Assembly: GCA_029964075.1 (NCBI GenBank)
Contig: CM057135.1
Coordinates: 10,504,863 to 10,568,862 of the forward strand
Length of the DNA stretch: 64,000 nt
Reading direction: 5' to 3'
DNA from: Patiria pectinifera
Taxonomy: Eukaryota > Echinodermata > Asteroidea > Valvatida > Asterinidae
Shown here: in pieces, positions 1 to 11,948 of the stretch
Position numbering within the stretch: position 1 is the stretch's first letter
How the letters are laid out: every line of letters begins with the position of its first letter
Notes under the pieces: generated by a model
Database searches by the model: none
What the model was told of the DNA's origin: nothing
Seen by the model: the letters and a program-made list of their open reading frames with translations, nothing else
Translations under genes and position numbers: made by a program

Positions 1-1200
1 AATTTTTCCTGCTCCTTTCTTTTAATTTCCTTTTCTTTTCTTTTATAATTATTCGTACAAACATTCTCCATTTTTTATTGTTAGTATATACTCAATTTAT
101 ACCGATAGTTTATTTTCCTGTGATGTGTTCTGAGGGGCAATTGACTGCCTCAGCAGAAAATCCCCTCGAACACCATTTGTGATCTTGCAATGAGCTTGCT
201 GGCCTGATTTTTTCTGGGGAGTGCCACGCTGGACCAAACAAAATTTGGATGGTCAGAGTGACTGCATGTACATGCATGTTGGCCATTTCTCTCCTTGCCA
301 CATCACCATTTAACAAGCCAGTGCCGAGCAGGTTAGACTGTGCCTCTCCATCTCCTCTCATGATCTTGTTGGAAGCCGAGATATATATTTAAATCTCGCA
401 ATTGGAGAATTTTGCTTTGTTTCATCGATACGAATGTTGGCTCTCTGTTATAGGTGAGTTCACATTTTGTTTTCTTTTAATTTTTCTAAGTGCTGTGAAG
501 TTTTATTGATTTGTCTCATTAATTTGAAAGTTCGGTATAATTTGGATTGATCAGAAATAAGCAGACTTTCATGAAACCACTGATCCAATGAATTAATATT
601 TTATGATTTTCTGAGAAATTTTGAATGAGACAATACACGAGGGGAGACAAGTAGTACATGATAATTATATTTTGAGTTTTCTTTTAAGTCTAAAGTTGTT
701 TTATTAAGATGAAATCCCAACAAATCCTGTGTGATTGAGGTCATACATGATTTAATGATATCTTCCAGGAATTTGAGGAAGACATGATAAGTTTAAGTTA
801 GTTGTTCCGATATTTACGACTGCTTTACTTTTTTAACCATGATATAAAACATTGGATATGTTTCGCTTCGAATTTTGGTGTGTATGATAATTGACGATTG
901 ATTAGTTCTTTATAATTATATTATTGTAGAAGTAGGGTGCATTTTTGCTTGTTGATTATTCTGTTTGCATCAGTATGAGTATGATATGATCCCAAGAATG
1001 AGAAAATTAACGTCCTTGGGTAATAAGTGAGAAATATGAAAATTCTTCATAAGGATTAATTTCTTTACTGAAATGTTTATGATCAATTTGTATACTTCAG
1101 TTAATTACATGTATGTCCATTGTGTTGGATATGATCAATACTTGCAAGTATTAGCTCCGTGTTGCGATAAGGATTGAGAGTACATTAACTGTAATTTTAT
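1..1200. other. AT-rich stretch, no gene seen
   Basis: No reading frame here resembles a protein I know. One point: the 22-24 nt around 432-455 (GTTGGCTCTCTGTTATAGG) recur inverted at 2256-2280 (as GTTGGCTCTCTGTTGCAGG), so this stretch may belong to the same old insertion as the LTR element to its right. Confidence 0.5.
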
Positions 1201-2046
1201 TAAAGATTTTGTTCCATGCTTTATTGGAGAAACAAGAACAACTTTCCTCCACCTGAAAAGTTTTGGGCAGCTTGTACGTCTCAAGACCAAATCAATTGAA
1301 AATGGCCTTGTGCAGTGGGCCAGTGGCTGAGCCTGGTTTTATTAGTCTGCAAGGGCAGATTGTTTCTGCTTATTGACAACTGATTTATTGTAAGGAAAGA
1401 GTTTTCCTGTCACCCTAGTTTATGGTAGTACTGAGGATGTTTAAACTACATGTTTTGATTATAAGGTCCGTTATTATAATATTGGTGAATATCAATTTTG
1501 ATTATGGCGTGGACCACTCTCTGTTATAGGACCAGATTTGGCAAAGTGCTAGACTGTCCTTCATCAGCCGTCTGCTAGACTGGCCTAGTCCACTCAGTGC
1601 TCCAGGAACACCGCTGTGTCCCATGGTCCTACTGTGCTACCAGTAAACAAGAGGAGTACAGCCTGGATGATCAGCCAATGGAGCCGAGGACCGTGAGGGT
1701 TTTCTACCATCATCATTGTCTTCCCGAGCCTTGGAGCTTCTGTGAAGAACTTTGATATTAGATTTTGGCGCCTTTTTATTTTTTTCTAAGCTCAGTTTGT
1801 TTTAATCTTTTACTCACATTACTTAATTTTGCCTTTGATTCTTGCTTGTATATATCTTATTGTGTCGTGTGCATATTTGAAGTTTTACCATTTATAATCT
1901 TGTGATATTTTCTTTGCCTACTATTAATTAATAAACTAAGTTCTGTGCATGCAAAATCTTTAAATGTTAATCAGTGTATTCTTTTAGAGGGGGTCGATAC
2001 TCGAAATTGTTTCCTGCTTGATGAAGGTGAACCACGGGTTACATTT

Positions 2047-2063
2047 TGGGGGCTTGTCCGGGA
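2047..2063 (+). other. Primer-binding site, tRNA-Pro type
   Basis: TGGGGGCTTGTCCGGGA sits four bases after a candidate LTR end (TTACA). It matches the classic tRNA-Pro primer site of murine-leukaemia-type retroviruses (TGGGGGCTCGTCCGGGAT) at all but one of its 17 positions. This is the strongest evidence that the gag-like region to its right belongs to an LTR element rather than to a domesticated host gene. Confidence 0.8.
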
Positions 2064-2337
2064 AATTTATTTAACTGACACTGATTCTGATGAGTCAATT
2101 TTGTACTGACTGGTAGGGAATTTATATGCATGAAACTTTGTTTATTATCGATTTGGCATTATTTTTGTTGTATTTGTGTATGATGTGTCTCTCCCCATGT
2201 ATTGGCTGTTAATTGCTTTGACATAACTGCTTTTACAGGAATTGACACAAACCTGCAACAGAGAGCCAACATTCATACTAGTCCAACCCTTTAATTGCGA
2301 CATTGTATATTTCTGGCAAATTTGACGTGCTGTCAAT

Positions 2338-3690
2338 ATGGAGGAATCACTTAAGAAAATGGCTTTGGACTGGTGCAAAAAGGAAGAGACTAGGCCGAGT
2401 CACTCTATACTTTTGTTCATGAAGTTGCAACCCCTACCCAAACCATTGCGCTTGCACTGACAGATTGTCTCCCCAATATTGTAGGCATTTCTAGACGAGA
2501 GGACGTGGGGCAAGATCTGACCCTTGTTCTCTGTGATTTTGACAAACCTGTCTCTTTCCTTAAATTGGGTCGGAAATCACCTTGAACTTCCAACCACTCC
2601 CAACTTCTTGTCGCGTCATCCGTTTGGATGATTCTCCCTCTCACTTTCCTTCCAAGAGCAGCAGAGTCCGTATCAGTGACCTCACGAAGAACGGAGCCCT
2701 TGACGAATGGCGGAACAGGCCCAGACCAAATTCTGCTGAGTCAGTTCCGGCGATACCTTCCACCTCTGTTGGGACTTCCGTTTCCCAACCCCTTCCCTGT
2801 GACTTTTCCAATTCCTTTTCTCGCTGCACTCTCGCAGCCAATTACCGGAAACTGAGATGTTTTTCGGGACTTGCCGTACCATCAAAGGACGAAGATGGCT
2901 ACACAGCATGGATAGACCACGTCGAGGGCCAAATGGATGAATGGCAAGACCTCGACGATGCGGAGAGAAGGAAGAGGGTACGAGAGGCATTAAGGGCACC
3001 AGCCCTTAGCATCATCAATGATCTCCGCAGGGAGAATCCTCTTGCGACCTCCCGCGACTACCTAAAAGCCCTCGACATAGCTTTTGGGGATACTGAAACA
3101 AATGATGAGCTCTTTGTCAAATTCCACAGTATGACTCAGAGGAGAAGCCCTCCCAGTTCCTAACAAGGCTACAGGGAACACTACGGAAAGCCCTAAGGAG
3201 GGGTATAATCCCTCAGGACCAGTCCAATAGGGTCCGTCTCACGCAGTTCATAAGGGGAATCACCTTCGACGAAATGTTACTGGTGAACCTTCATTTACGG
3301 GACAAAGTCGACCTGCCTCCCACTTTTCTCACCCTTTTGTCCCTCGTGAGGAAACAGGAGGACGAAGCAAAGACCAAGCTGGCACATCGGAGTCAGCCGG
3401 CTGAACATCAAGGAGCACATCATCTGCAGCATCTTTCACCACATGTGCCATCATTCTTTCCCTCTGTCCCTCATTTCTTCCAGCACTCGGCTCCCTCAGT
3501 GCCTGCTCCCCGTCACTCAATGACGCATCCTAGACCACAGGGTGAACGACGTGGGTCTGGCCAGAGGAGCTATAACGTGGGTGCTGAAGACAGGGGCACT
3601 CTTGTAAATTTCTGCTTTGGCTGTGGTGAGCTGTTGGATACTGTACATGAATTTCCATTTTTAGCTTCCATAGGTGCGTAAATCGAGGGA
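2338..3690 (+). pseudogene. Gag remnant, PNMA/Ty3-like (fossil)
   Basis: The region opens with a methionine and a short stretch (LDWCKKEE) like the N-terminus of PNMA-type gag proteins. The central part, about 2840-3340, carries the capsid-like signature: RKLRCFSG, then a W..HVE stretch, R..LR.PALS, and an F..LRG-type segment, as in the PNMA/Ty3 capsid fold. A possible zinc knuckle (CFGCGE) lies near 3612. In intact elements Gag packages the element's RNA. This copy is a broken fossil with a few breaks, not a working gene. A domesticated PNMA-like gene is unlikely because the primer site lies directly upstream and the frame is not kept. Confidence 0.7.
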
Positions 3691-3844
3691 GCGATGGGTG
3701 CACTCACTTAGCCTGTAAACTAATAGTAATTGGATAGGTAATTAATCGCCGGAGACGGACGGAATTGGCAAGAAAACGGGTTGGTTTTCATACTGATTTG
3801 GGTAACCGTTTCCACGCGCGGAAAGGTGAATGTTTGCATGGTGA

Positions 3845-5665
3845 GGGCTCTGATTTTTGGACAGTACATAAAAAAGCATCAATTTAATATTTTCCCTACT
3901 TTCTTAACATATTCGCTTAAATAAACCCAAATAAATTAATGGAAACTGGAGGGAAAAAATGTTAAGTTAACAATCAAACAAAATATACATTGTAAAATGT
4001 ATAGGCCCCTATTTCTCTGATATATTAAACATACCCATTTCAAATGCATGTACATTAAAGTATTTGGAAGGACTGCAAATCTTTCAACTTCCAATACAGA
4101 AAGTGTCATTTGAATGTGTCTTTTTCATACTAAACATTGAAATTATGCATATAGAGAGAAACAAAAATGAGCACTTCTCTCTGCTCTGCATAGCTTTGGT
4201 TTTGGATATCAGAATAAAGCCGAGAGCTTTTTCTTTCAAATACTGAAAATAGCACAATGGGTTGCTGAGAAAATGCCAATTATGTAAAGAATTGACTTTT
4301 TCACAGTCCAAAAAAAACCACAGTTTTAAACTGTAGCTATTTGTGCATACAACACGGCAAATAACATGACAAGAGTACAAATTTATGAATTTGATGGAAA
4401 TACCTTCTTTTTTCTACCTGAACAGGTATCTCAGTCCTATTTTAATCCTCTTCAGCATCATAAATATGTCAAAATATTAAAGAAATTGTACAAATGAAAG
4501 ATAAATGCATAGTGGGTTTATAGTACACATTTTCACATTTGAAGCACTTTTATCTGGTATCCAAAACATAAAAACACCGATCACGTTTTTGAAAAAAAGG
4601 CAAATGTTTTGGGGTTGCATTTTTGTGGGTCACCCTGTACATGAACATGTATCACCCCTGTGGTTGCGAAGGCCATTTGTAAAGGCTACGTAATACTTTA
4701 TTTTGGATGAAACAACATGCACAAAAACATGTAGATGTTCGCAAGCGAAATGTTTAAAAATAATTTTTTTCCCGTTTGGAAGGCCGTATCTTCATGCAAC
4801 TTTCACGGTTTGTTTCCCTTAAAATGATCCAACGATGTGATAAAACAAGTTTAAAAAAAATAAAAAATTTAAAGCTGTAACACTGGTGTTTGCAAATCTG
4901 TCAGTCTTTTCAAGCCTCAGGAATATTAACAAGGTTCCTATCCATATTTGGTGTGCATTAAAAACATTCACTATCCTTCACTACTTCCTACTTTACTGTC
5001 ACCTCCTTTACGAGTTATTAAATTAATAACTATCAATCCAGCTTCCATTGGCTGATACCGAGACCCACGCAAAGTCACGCAGAGTCACACTAATGAATAT
5101 GCTAATAATATACCTAATTATTGTTGCGGCAAAATCGGCCAACCTGAAAAGAAAACGTGCTATTTTGGTTGGCAAAAATCCTAGTCGTTCGAATTTACTT
5201 TGGAGATATTTCAAGGTGTAACACTAGCGTTTACAACAATAGAATAAGCTAAAATTAATTTAGATAATATTAGTGTTCAACTACTCGTGAAATAACAACT
5301 TTTGAGGATTTCTACATATTGAGACAAAAAAAAATAGATTTTGGACCTTTTCGAACGATTTTTCCACGACTTTTAGGTCAGCTTTACCAGTGACCAATAG
5401 TGACGTTTCGGCATCAGTAACAGCGATTTTTGCACTAACATGAAGTTTAGAATTTCTAATTGTGTTACAATATAACATTTCAATCATACTGAGCATATTT
5501 TCTTAAAAACATAATATTCAAAAAGCCATGTTTTTTGGGGCTGCATGAATTTTACTGCTCTGATGGTAACGTCCATGTACGTAATCAGATTAGCTTAGTT
5601 AAGGACGGCGACGCTTAGTCCTTTGCAACCGTAAGGCTGGTATTTGGTTCTGACAGAAGTCCACT
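3845..5665 (+). repeat. Left arm of a giant foldback (inverted repeat)
   Basis: This 1.8-kb arm reappears inverted at 6677-8575. Its outer end reads GGGCTCTGATTTTTGGACAG and its inner end carries ACGGCGACGCTTAGTC and CCGTAAGGCTGGTATTTGG, both found reversed in the partner arm. Similarity is high along the length with scattered substitutions and small indels, so the two arms have diverged for a while. No coding sequence is convincing: the short frames are broken differently in the two arms. A short direct target duplication could not be found at the outer ends. Confidence 0.85.
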
Positions 5666-6676
5666 AGAACTTCACATCTCCAGGAGATGCAGGGCCAACA
5701 CTGCGCTATTGAGGTACTCGTGTAACGGCATATATGCTTCGGCACCAACTGAGGACAGACAATAGTGGGCTTGGCCCTTTTACAGGCTTTACCCGCGCGT
5801 AGCAACAATAGTCATTATTCCTCAAATGAATTTCTGGAATGAATTAGTGGTGTGGGGAAACATACACGTACAATGACCATTCACATTCGTAACATATTCG
5901 TTTCGTTATATGTACTACGCAAAGTTGTTGCATGCCCTTCAACACGCATAATCTCATGCATAATTTTTTTGTAATTGCACTGACAGACTTAACAGACATG
6001 AAAGCACTATCATGTCATGAGAATCATCCCTAGACCTCACCTCAGGTTGCCTCAGCTCAGCGGAAAAAAAATGTAAAGTAAAACTCGGCACCATCGAGGA
6101 AATCAATGCATAAAAATAAACTAGCCACAGCGTCGTTTTTTTATAGTATGGTTGCGGTCCAATCTTGACTGCACACACTGCAGAGATACTGAATGAAGAC
6201 TGACTCACAACACTGGGTGCGTGCATGTCATGTACGTGTGCACATGTACCGTGTGTGTGCATCATGATCTATACTGTGCCATCACGTACGTACTTTGTGG
6301 ATCGCTCGCGCTAGTTTTGCAGGCCCCTGATTAATGTCAAGATGGATTTTTTTTTTGCGTCGGGGATGTCGGGGTAAAGGGCAATACAATCTTCCTAATT
6401 TAGGCCCCTAATTGTTTTGATATTATTGAGGGCAACAGCGAAGAGTTTCGGCGAAGTATTTTCGTGAAAAGGGGAGATACCTGAACGGACCACAGAGACT
6501 AAATACTCCAAATTATAAGGATTTGTGATCATCGTTGATGCAAGTTGCACGCGTTGCAAGGCAAGCACTTTCGAATTGTTCAACCGAGGCAGGGTTATCA
6601 TCAGCGTTGTTTCAAGACTACACTTCAATGTCTGAAGGAAGTGTTGCTTTTGGTTCTGGCAGAAACATGTAACATG
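5666..6676. other. Unique spacer of the giant foldback, no gene seen
   Basis: About 1 kb separates the two arms. The reading frames are short and resemble nothing I know. A CA/TG-rich run (GTGCACATGTACCGTGTG) lies near 6238. At its right edge a small hairpin (GGTTCTGGCAG ... GTCAGAACC, 6652-6688) leads into the right arm. Confidence 0.6.
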
Positions 6677-8575
6677 CTTCCGTCAGAACCAAATACCAGC
6701 CTTACGGTTGCGAAGACCTAAGCGTCGCCGCCGTTAAACAAAGTTAATCCGATTAACATAAACACTACCGTCAGAGCAGTGAAATTCATGCAGCCAAAAA
6801 AAACCAAGGCTTTTTGAATGTTATGGTTTTTTTCAGAAATAATGCTCAGTATGATTGAAATGTTATTTTATAACAGAATTAGAAGTTCTAAACTTCACTA
6901 GTGACCTAAAAGTCGTGGAATCGTTCGAAAAGGTCCCCAAACCTATTTTGTGTCTCAATTTATAGGAATCCTCAAAAGTTGTTATTTCACGAGTAGTTGA
7001 ACACTAATATCATCTAAGTGAATTCCGAATTTCAGCTGATTCTAGTGTTGTAAATGCTAGTGTTACACCTTGGAAAATCTCCAAGGTAAATTCGAACGAC
7101 TAGGATTTTTGCCTACCAAAATAGCACGTTTTTTTTCAGTTTGCCCGATTTTGCCGCAACAATAATTAGGCGCATTTTTAACATATTCATTAGCGTGACT
7201 CTGCGTGACTTTGCGTGGGTCTCGGTATCAGCCAATGGAAGCTGGGGTGAATAACTCGTAAAGGAGGTGATAGTAAAGGAGGAATTAGTGAAGGATAGTG
7301 AATGTTTTAATGCACACCAAATATGGATAGGAACCTTAATTATAAATATTCCTGAGGCTTGAAAAGATTGACAGATTTTGCAAGCACCAGTGTTACAGCT
7401 TTGAATTTAGTTTCCAATTTCAACGAAAAATACTGAATATATCAAAACGGTTTTATGCACAAAGTTTGATTATTATAAGGGAAACAAACCGTGAAAGTTG
7501 CATGAAGATACGGCCTTCCAAGCGGGAAAAAAATATTTTCAAAGATTTCGCTCGGGAACATCAACATGTTTTTGTGCGTGTTGTTTCATTCGAAATAAAT
7601 TATTACGTAGCCTTTACAAATGGCCTTCGCAACCACAGGGCTGATATATGTACAGGGCGACCCAAAAAAATGCAACCCGGAAACATTTGCCTTTTCCAAA
7701 AACGTGATCGGTGAATTTTTACGTTTTGGATATTAAATAAGTGTTTCAAACAGTAAAACATTTTACTGTAAACCCACTTTGCATTTATCTTTCATTTGTG
7801 CCATTTCTTTAATATTTTGACATATTTATGATGCTGAAAAGGTTTAAAATAAGACTGAGATGACTGTTCAGGTGAAAAATAGAAGGTATTTTCATCAAAT
7901 TCATCTGTACTTTTGTCATGTTATTTGCCGTTTTGTATGCACAAATAGCTATTTTTTGTACTGTGAAAAAAAGTCAATGCTTTTACATAATTCGCATTTT
8001 CTCAGCAACCCATTGTGCTATTTTCAGTATTTGAAAGAAAAAGCTCTAAGCCTTAATATGATATCCCAAACATAAAAATTCACCTATCACGTTTTTGGAA
8101 AAAAAGCAAATGTTTCAGGGTCGCCTTTTGGGGGGGGGGGGGGTTCACCCTGTAGAGTGTACGCTTTGATCAGATGTTTTGTTGTAACCATCAGTGTTTT
8201 GCCCATCATTTCAGCTACATGTATGCATAGCGGAGAGAAGTGCTCATATTTGTTTCTCTCTATGTATAATTTCAATGTTTAATATGAAAAAGACACATTC
8301 AAAAGACACATTCTGTATAGGAAGTTGAAAGATTTGCAGTCCTTCCAAATACTTTAATACCTGTATTTGAAATGGTTATGTTTAATATATCGGATAAATT
8401 CTTTTATTTTAGGGGCCTATACATTTTACAATGTGTATTTTGTTTGATTGTTAACTTAACAGTTTTTCCTCCAGTTTCCATCAATTTATTTGGGGGTTTT
8501 AAGCGACTCTGTTGAGAAAGTAGGGAAAATATAAAACTGATGCTGTATTTGTGTACTGTCCAAAAATCAGGGCCC
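6677..8575 (-). repeat. Right arm of the giant foldback
   Basis: This is the inverted partner of 3845-5665, ending in GTACTGTCCAAAAATCAGGGCCC. It is slightly longer than the left arm because of an extra block at about 8065-8225. In the shared parts the order of landmarks is exactly mirrored: the TCACCCTGTA-type segment, the AACCCATTGTGCTATTTTCAG segment and the TTGATTGTTAACTTAAC segment. If both strands are transcribed, or the DNA is single-stranded, the arms would form a hairpin of more than 1.5 kb. Confidence 0.85.
8065..8225 (-). repeat. Local inverted duplication inside the right arm
   Basis: The segment with AACATAAAAATTCACCTATC, ACGTTTTTGGAAAAAA and a G-run followed by TTCACCCTGTA is a reversed copy of sequence at about 7655-7735 in the same arm. 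The left arm has no such block at the corresponding place (near 4200). The arm was therefore rearranged after the foldback formed. Confidence 0.6.
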
Positions 8576-9460
8576 AATTTCACAGTGCTGCTTAACAGTT
8601 AGCAGAAAAAAAATGTGCTTACGAAGCACTCTTTTATGTAGGGATGTGCTAACGGTTGGAGATTTGTGTTGTTACGTCACTGATTTCTGTCAGCAAATTT
8701 CTCTTCTGTGGTTTGGGTTCCTGTTGCTGTGCTTTAATACTGCTTACATTTTCCATAAAATCGATGGAGGCTCGCTGAGCACGCAAAAAATCGGCTGTTA
8801 GTAAAGGGCACTATAAATTAGGCTCTGGTTTAACCGAAGTGAGTCAGTGGATAAGTCTGTTTTACTGTTAAGGTACCCTTTACTCTCTAAATGTAAATGA
8901 GTGAAAATATTTTGTTGTGAAAAGAGCTAACCGCCATATTGGCCTTTAAATCTTCACTCGTTTTGAGTAGTTTTCATCTAAGTGTGGTTTAAGAGTGGGC
9001 AACTTACAAGTGCGTTGTGAATTTTTTTTTAATTTTTTTTTACACACATGTACACTGTTTATTCTGACCAGTGTACTCATTAAATCATTCTTCTTTTTTT
9101 TACATACATTTACATGGTTTATTTTGGTATACTCATTGAATCACTCCCCCAAAGAATACGTAAAAGTGTCAAAAAGTGGCTCAGATTGCACCATAGAGCA
9201 TCTAGGACCCCAGAGCATCCGGGGCCCTTAAACGGGCCCCAGACCCCACGCCGAAATGGCTTCGCGCTCGCCGATTGTCTTAAAAATCACAGCACCCCCT
9301 GACAAAAATGTGTCCCAGTGGGCCTGCCAGGGCATGTTTTTATCTTGAAGGAGCATCAAGGCCACTTGAATGGGGCAACAGGACCGTGGCTGCGTGGATG
9401 CAGATTAATGTATATTATAATACAGCAGTCAATTATTTCTGCCATGAAATAATAACAAAG
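8576..9460. other. Non-coding stretch with small repeats
   Basis: No gene is seen. A tandem duplication of about 65 bp lies at 9035-9150 (two versions of ACATGTACACTGTTTATT ... GTACTCATTAAATCA). At 9190-9262 there is a GC-rich segment (CCGGGGCCCTTAAACGGGCC, then AGACCCCACGCC) whose relatives occur at about 18040-18110 and 35237-35283, so it marks a dispersed repeat family. Confidence 0.5.
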
Positions 9461-9722
9461 TTACTTTTGAGAGCTGTAAAAACAGTTTTTATCAAGTCCT
9501 GTCTAGCCCGCTGGTGCCATTTGTCCAACAGTCGCCGCTGCGGGCAGCAAACATATCTGACGTCATTGGACGTGCTCCCCTTTTGTGCCTAGTGCTTAAC
9601 ACAAAAGGAGAGTCCGTCCAATGACGTCAGATATGTTGCTGCCCGCAGTGGCGATTTTTGGACAGATGGCACCAGCGGGCTTGACGGGACATTATAAAAA
9701 CAGCTCTCAAAAGTAACTTTTT
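9461..9722. repeat. Palindrome with 120-bp arms
   Basis: The left arm (AAGTTACTTTTGAGAGCTGT ... CCAATGAC-type core ... CCCCTTTTGTG) and the right arm (CACAAAAGGAG ... ACAGCTCTCAAAAGTAACTT) pair almost completely around a loop of about a dozen bases (CCTAGTGCTTAA). Both arms include TGACGTCA-like cores, GCCGCTGCGGGCAG and CCCGCTGGTGCCAT. It looks like a stand-alone palindromic MITE or the product of an inverted duplication. Confidence 0.85.
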
Positions 9723-10133
9723 AATTTTTTTCAAGACAGAAACAATTGCCTGTATGAATTACATGTATCTTAACCTGCACAAAACTACAAAATGACGCAG
9801 ACTTCTCTCAGTAATCAACATCCTCTTTAACTACCCTCATAACAAGATACGGGGTCTGGGGGGAAAAGGGGGGGGGGGCAGAGAAGTGATTTAGAGGAGG
9901 AACTTGTTCAAACTTTGTGATACCAAAAATATAAACTGAAAAAATAGTGCAATGGAGTGTTGAAAATCTCACTCTTAATGGACATGTTACTGTTGTCTGT
10001 CAATGTTACGTAGGTATTAGCATATAATGCTTATATTCACCTTAATTGCAGAAAAGGGCCCTATTTTTGCAGATTGCTGAAAAGGATTACAAATAAAGGT
10101 AACAAAACAAGACTACTGACAGATTAAGAGTTG

Positions 10134-10845
10134 GTCCACGTAAATATTCATATAATTGTCCTCGGCTTTTTTTTTTAATTTTTTTTTTATATGAAAGGAC
10201 TTGGTGAGCAAGTAACCAAAATAGCCAGTTTTGGGGCCTCAGAATCTGTTTTTAGTACATTTGATTTTAAAATTCACCCATCCAAAATGCAAAATTATTT
10301 CACAAAATCAAACATATCATCACAAAGTATCATCCTTGCCCTTACTTGAGAAAAAAATACAATGTTTTAAATGTCACCCTTATGCTAGTTTTAGAACATG
10401 CGTGAAAGCATGTTTGCGAAATTGTCTTTTTTACCCTATTTTTGCCCCTAAAAAAGTCAACTTGCCAGGGGACTCAGAATATTTTCCTTTTGAATTTGTT
10501 TAGAGCCAACATTGGTCTTTCCATATCTGGTGAGAAAAATTTGGGGATTGTATCCTCTTTAGGCAGTACTGCATCAAATATGGTCATTTGCAGAAAAAAA
10601 AAACAGGAAAAGTTAAATTTTAGGTTTTCCTTCAGTTTGCAGTAATAATGCACACAAAAAGAATACTTTTATGAATCTGGCGTCTTTTTCAAATATAAGA
10701 GTGAGTTGTAGGCCCGTGAATTACTCCTACTGAATTAGCAGCATTTTTGACGGCGAACATCTAGACTAACCCCCTCCACAGCATTTCTTACCTTCCATGT
10801 TCTGATTACATTTTATTAGTGGCATAAAAAAAGAGGAAACAATAC
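10134..10845 (+). repeat. Left inverted arm of the 10-14 kb element
   Basis: Mirrored at 13407-14203. Shared landmarks include GTGACATTTAAAACATTG (read on the opposite strand), CACTCTTAT, CATCTAGACTAACCCCCTCC and CTTACCTTCCATGTTCTGA. No coding content. Confidence 0.8.
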
Positions 10846-10923
10846 TTGCTGTAAACTAAAGCATTATTCCAAAGAACCAAACAAAAACATTATTTCTACA
10901 AAACCGAAAAGCCCCCTTCAAGC

Positions 10924-11948
10924 ATGTCAAAAACAGCTTTATTGCTTGCAAGTTGTATTCAAAGCATTATCTTGGGACTTGGGCACTTTCACGTCATTGC
11001 CTTCATTTTAGATATCATCAAATCTCACATCCGTATCTACATAATTGAAGGTAATAACGTGGAGACAGCTGAGCAGTTCCAGAAAGCTGTGGAAAGTAAT
11101 GGAGGAGTATCTGGTGTCCAGGTGTTTGTCTGTGATACCCAAGGGAAAGTCACTGGGACCAACCCCGTAGAGAACATCACACAGTTCACCAACTTTGAAT
11201 ACACAGATGATAGTGTGAATGCTTGGAAAGGCTATGGTATCGAGCCAGCAACAATCATCTCATCCGAAGCCCTTCAAAGCAAGGGAACATGTTTATAGAG
11301 GTGTATGCAAGACTAAGGCCAGCCCTTGGAAGTGGGAAGCTACAAAGTGAAAGTGCCCAAGATGATGCTGCACCTCACCCAGATCTTTTTCCCTGTCCCG
11401 AAGAAGGCTGCATTGATTCCTATAAGACATTTTGTGATTTGAATCACTATTTGTTATGTGGCAATCTCACAAGATGAAGCATACACTCCACGGCAAGGTA
11501 AAAATTATGTTTGCCGAGAAATTGCAGTTTGTGGCAGGAGTAATCACTGGTATAGACACAAAAGTAACTCCAGCTGAGGGCAAAGAACAAGCACTACCTG
11601 CAGATTGGGCAGTGCAGAAACATCGTCAATCAAAACGCTTCAGCAAAAAACAAAAGAATTTCCTAAATGAAAAGTTCAATCTGGGTGAAGGGAGTGGCAC
11701 AAAATGTGAACCTGCGATTGTTGCAAAAGAAATGCGCGTCAAGAAAGACACGCAAGGAAAAGACTGTTAACTGCTTCAGAGTTTTTGACAGCAAAACAGA
11801 TCTCAAGTTACTTAAGTCGACTCACTTCAAAGGTTAGAGAAGTGGCACCAACAGTAGAGGAGGTCAGAAACAGAGATCATAAACAACTTCTGGTTTCTGT
11901 TCTTGACACAGTTGGGCTAGAGCATCCAGTCTGGACTGGACACATATA
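10924..11948 (+). pseudogene. Decayed member of an uncharacterised metazoan multi-domain family
   Basis: Four stretches in successive frames resemble one family of long uncharacterised proteins common in fish, coral and lancelet genomes. The first (10924-11298) has KSHIRIYIIEGNNVETAEQF and a VNAWKGYGIEPA block. The second (about 11370-11465) has a C2H2-like finger (CPEEGC ... H) followed by a LLCGN-type end. The third (11456-11770) has LPADWAVQKHRQSKRFSKKQ and KNFLNEKFNLGE. The fourth (about 11768-11948) has SEFLTAKQISSYLSRLTSKV. Changes of frame near 11285, 11460 and 11765 show it is broken. The coding part has no visible intron. Its function is unknown: the family has no assigned activity that I know of. 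Lying between long inverted arms, it may be cargo or the element's own gene. Confidence 0.65.

Larger units (their letters stand above)
1200..3700 (+). mobile_element. Fossil LTR retroelement: LTR end, primer site and gag only
   Basis: A probable LTR 3' part (polyadenylation signal AATAAA near 1931, ending in ACA near 2043) is followed by a primer-binding site and then a gag-like region. The element stops soon after a zinc-knuckle-like motif near 3620. No protease, reverse transcriptase or integrase follows; unrelated foldback DNA begins at 3845. The LTR start cannot be fixed because no second LTR is visible. The gag is of the Ty3/PNMA-related type. The copy is old and broken, with a few breaks in gag and loss of the whole pol side. 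Confidence 0.7.

Noticed and set aside
2338-3690. Domesticated PNMA-like host gene
   Set aside because: A primer-binding site and LTR-like end lie directly upstream and the frame is broken, so it is an element fossil.
6395-6628. Coding potential in the foldback spacer
   Set aside because: Short frames without motifs or start context.
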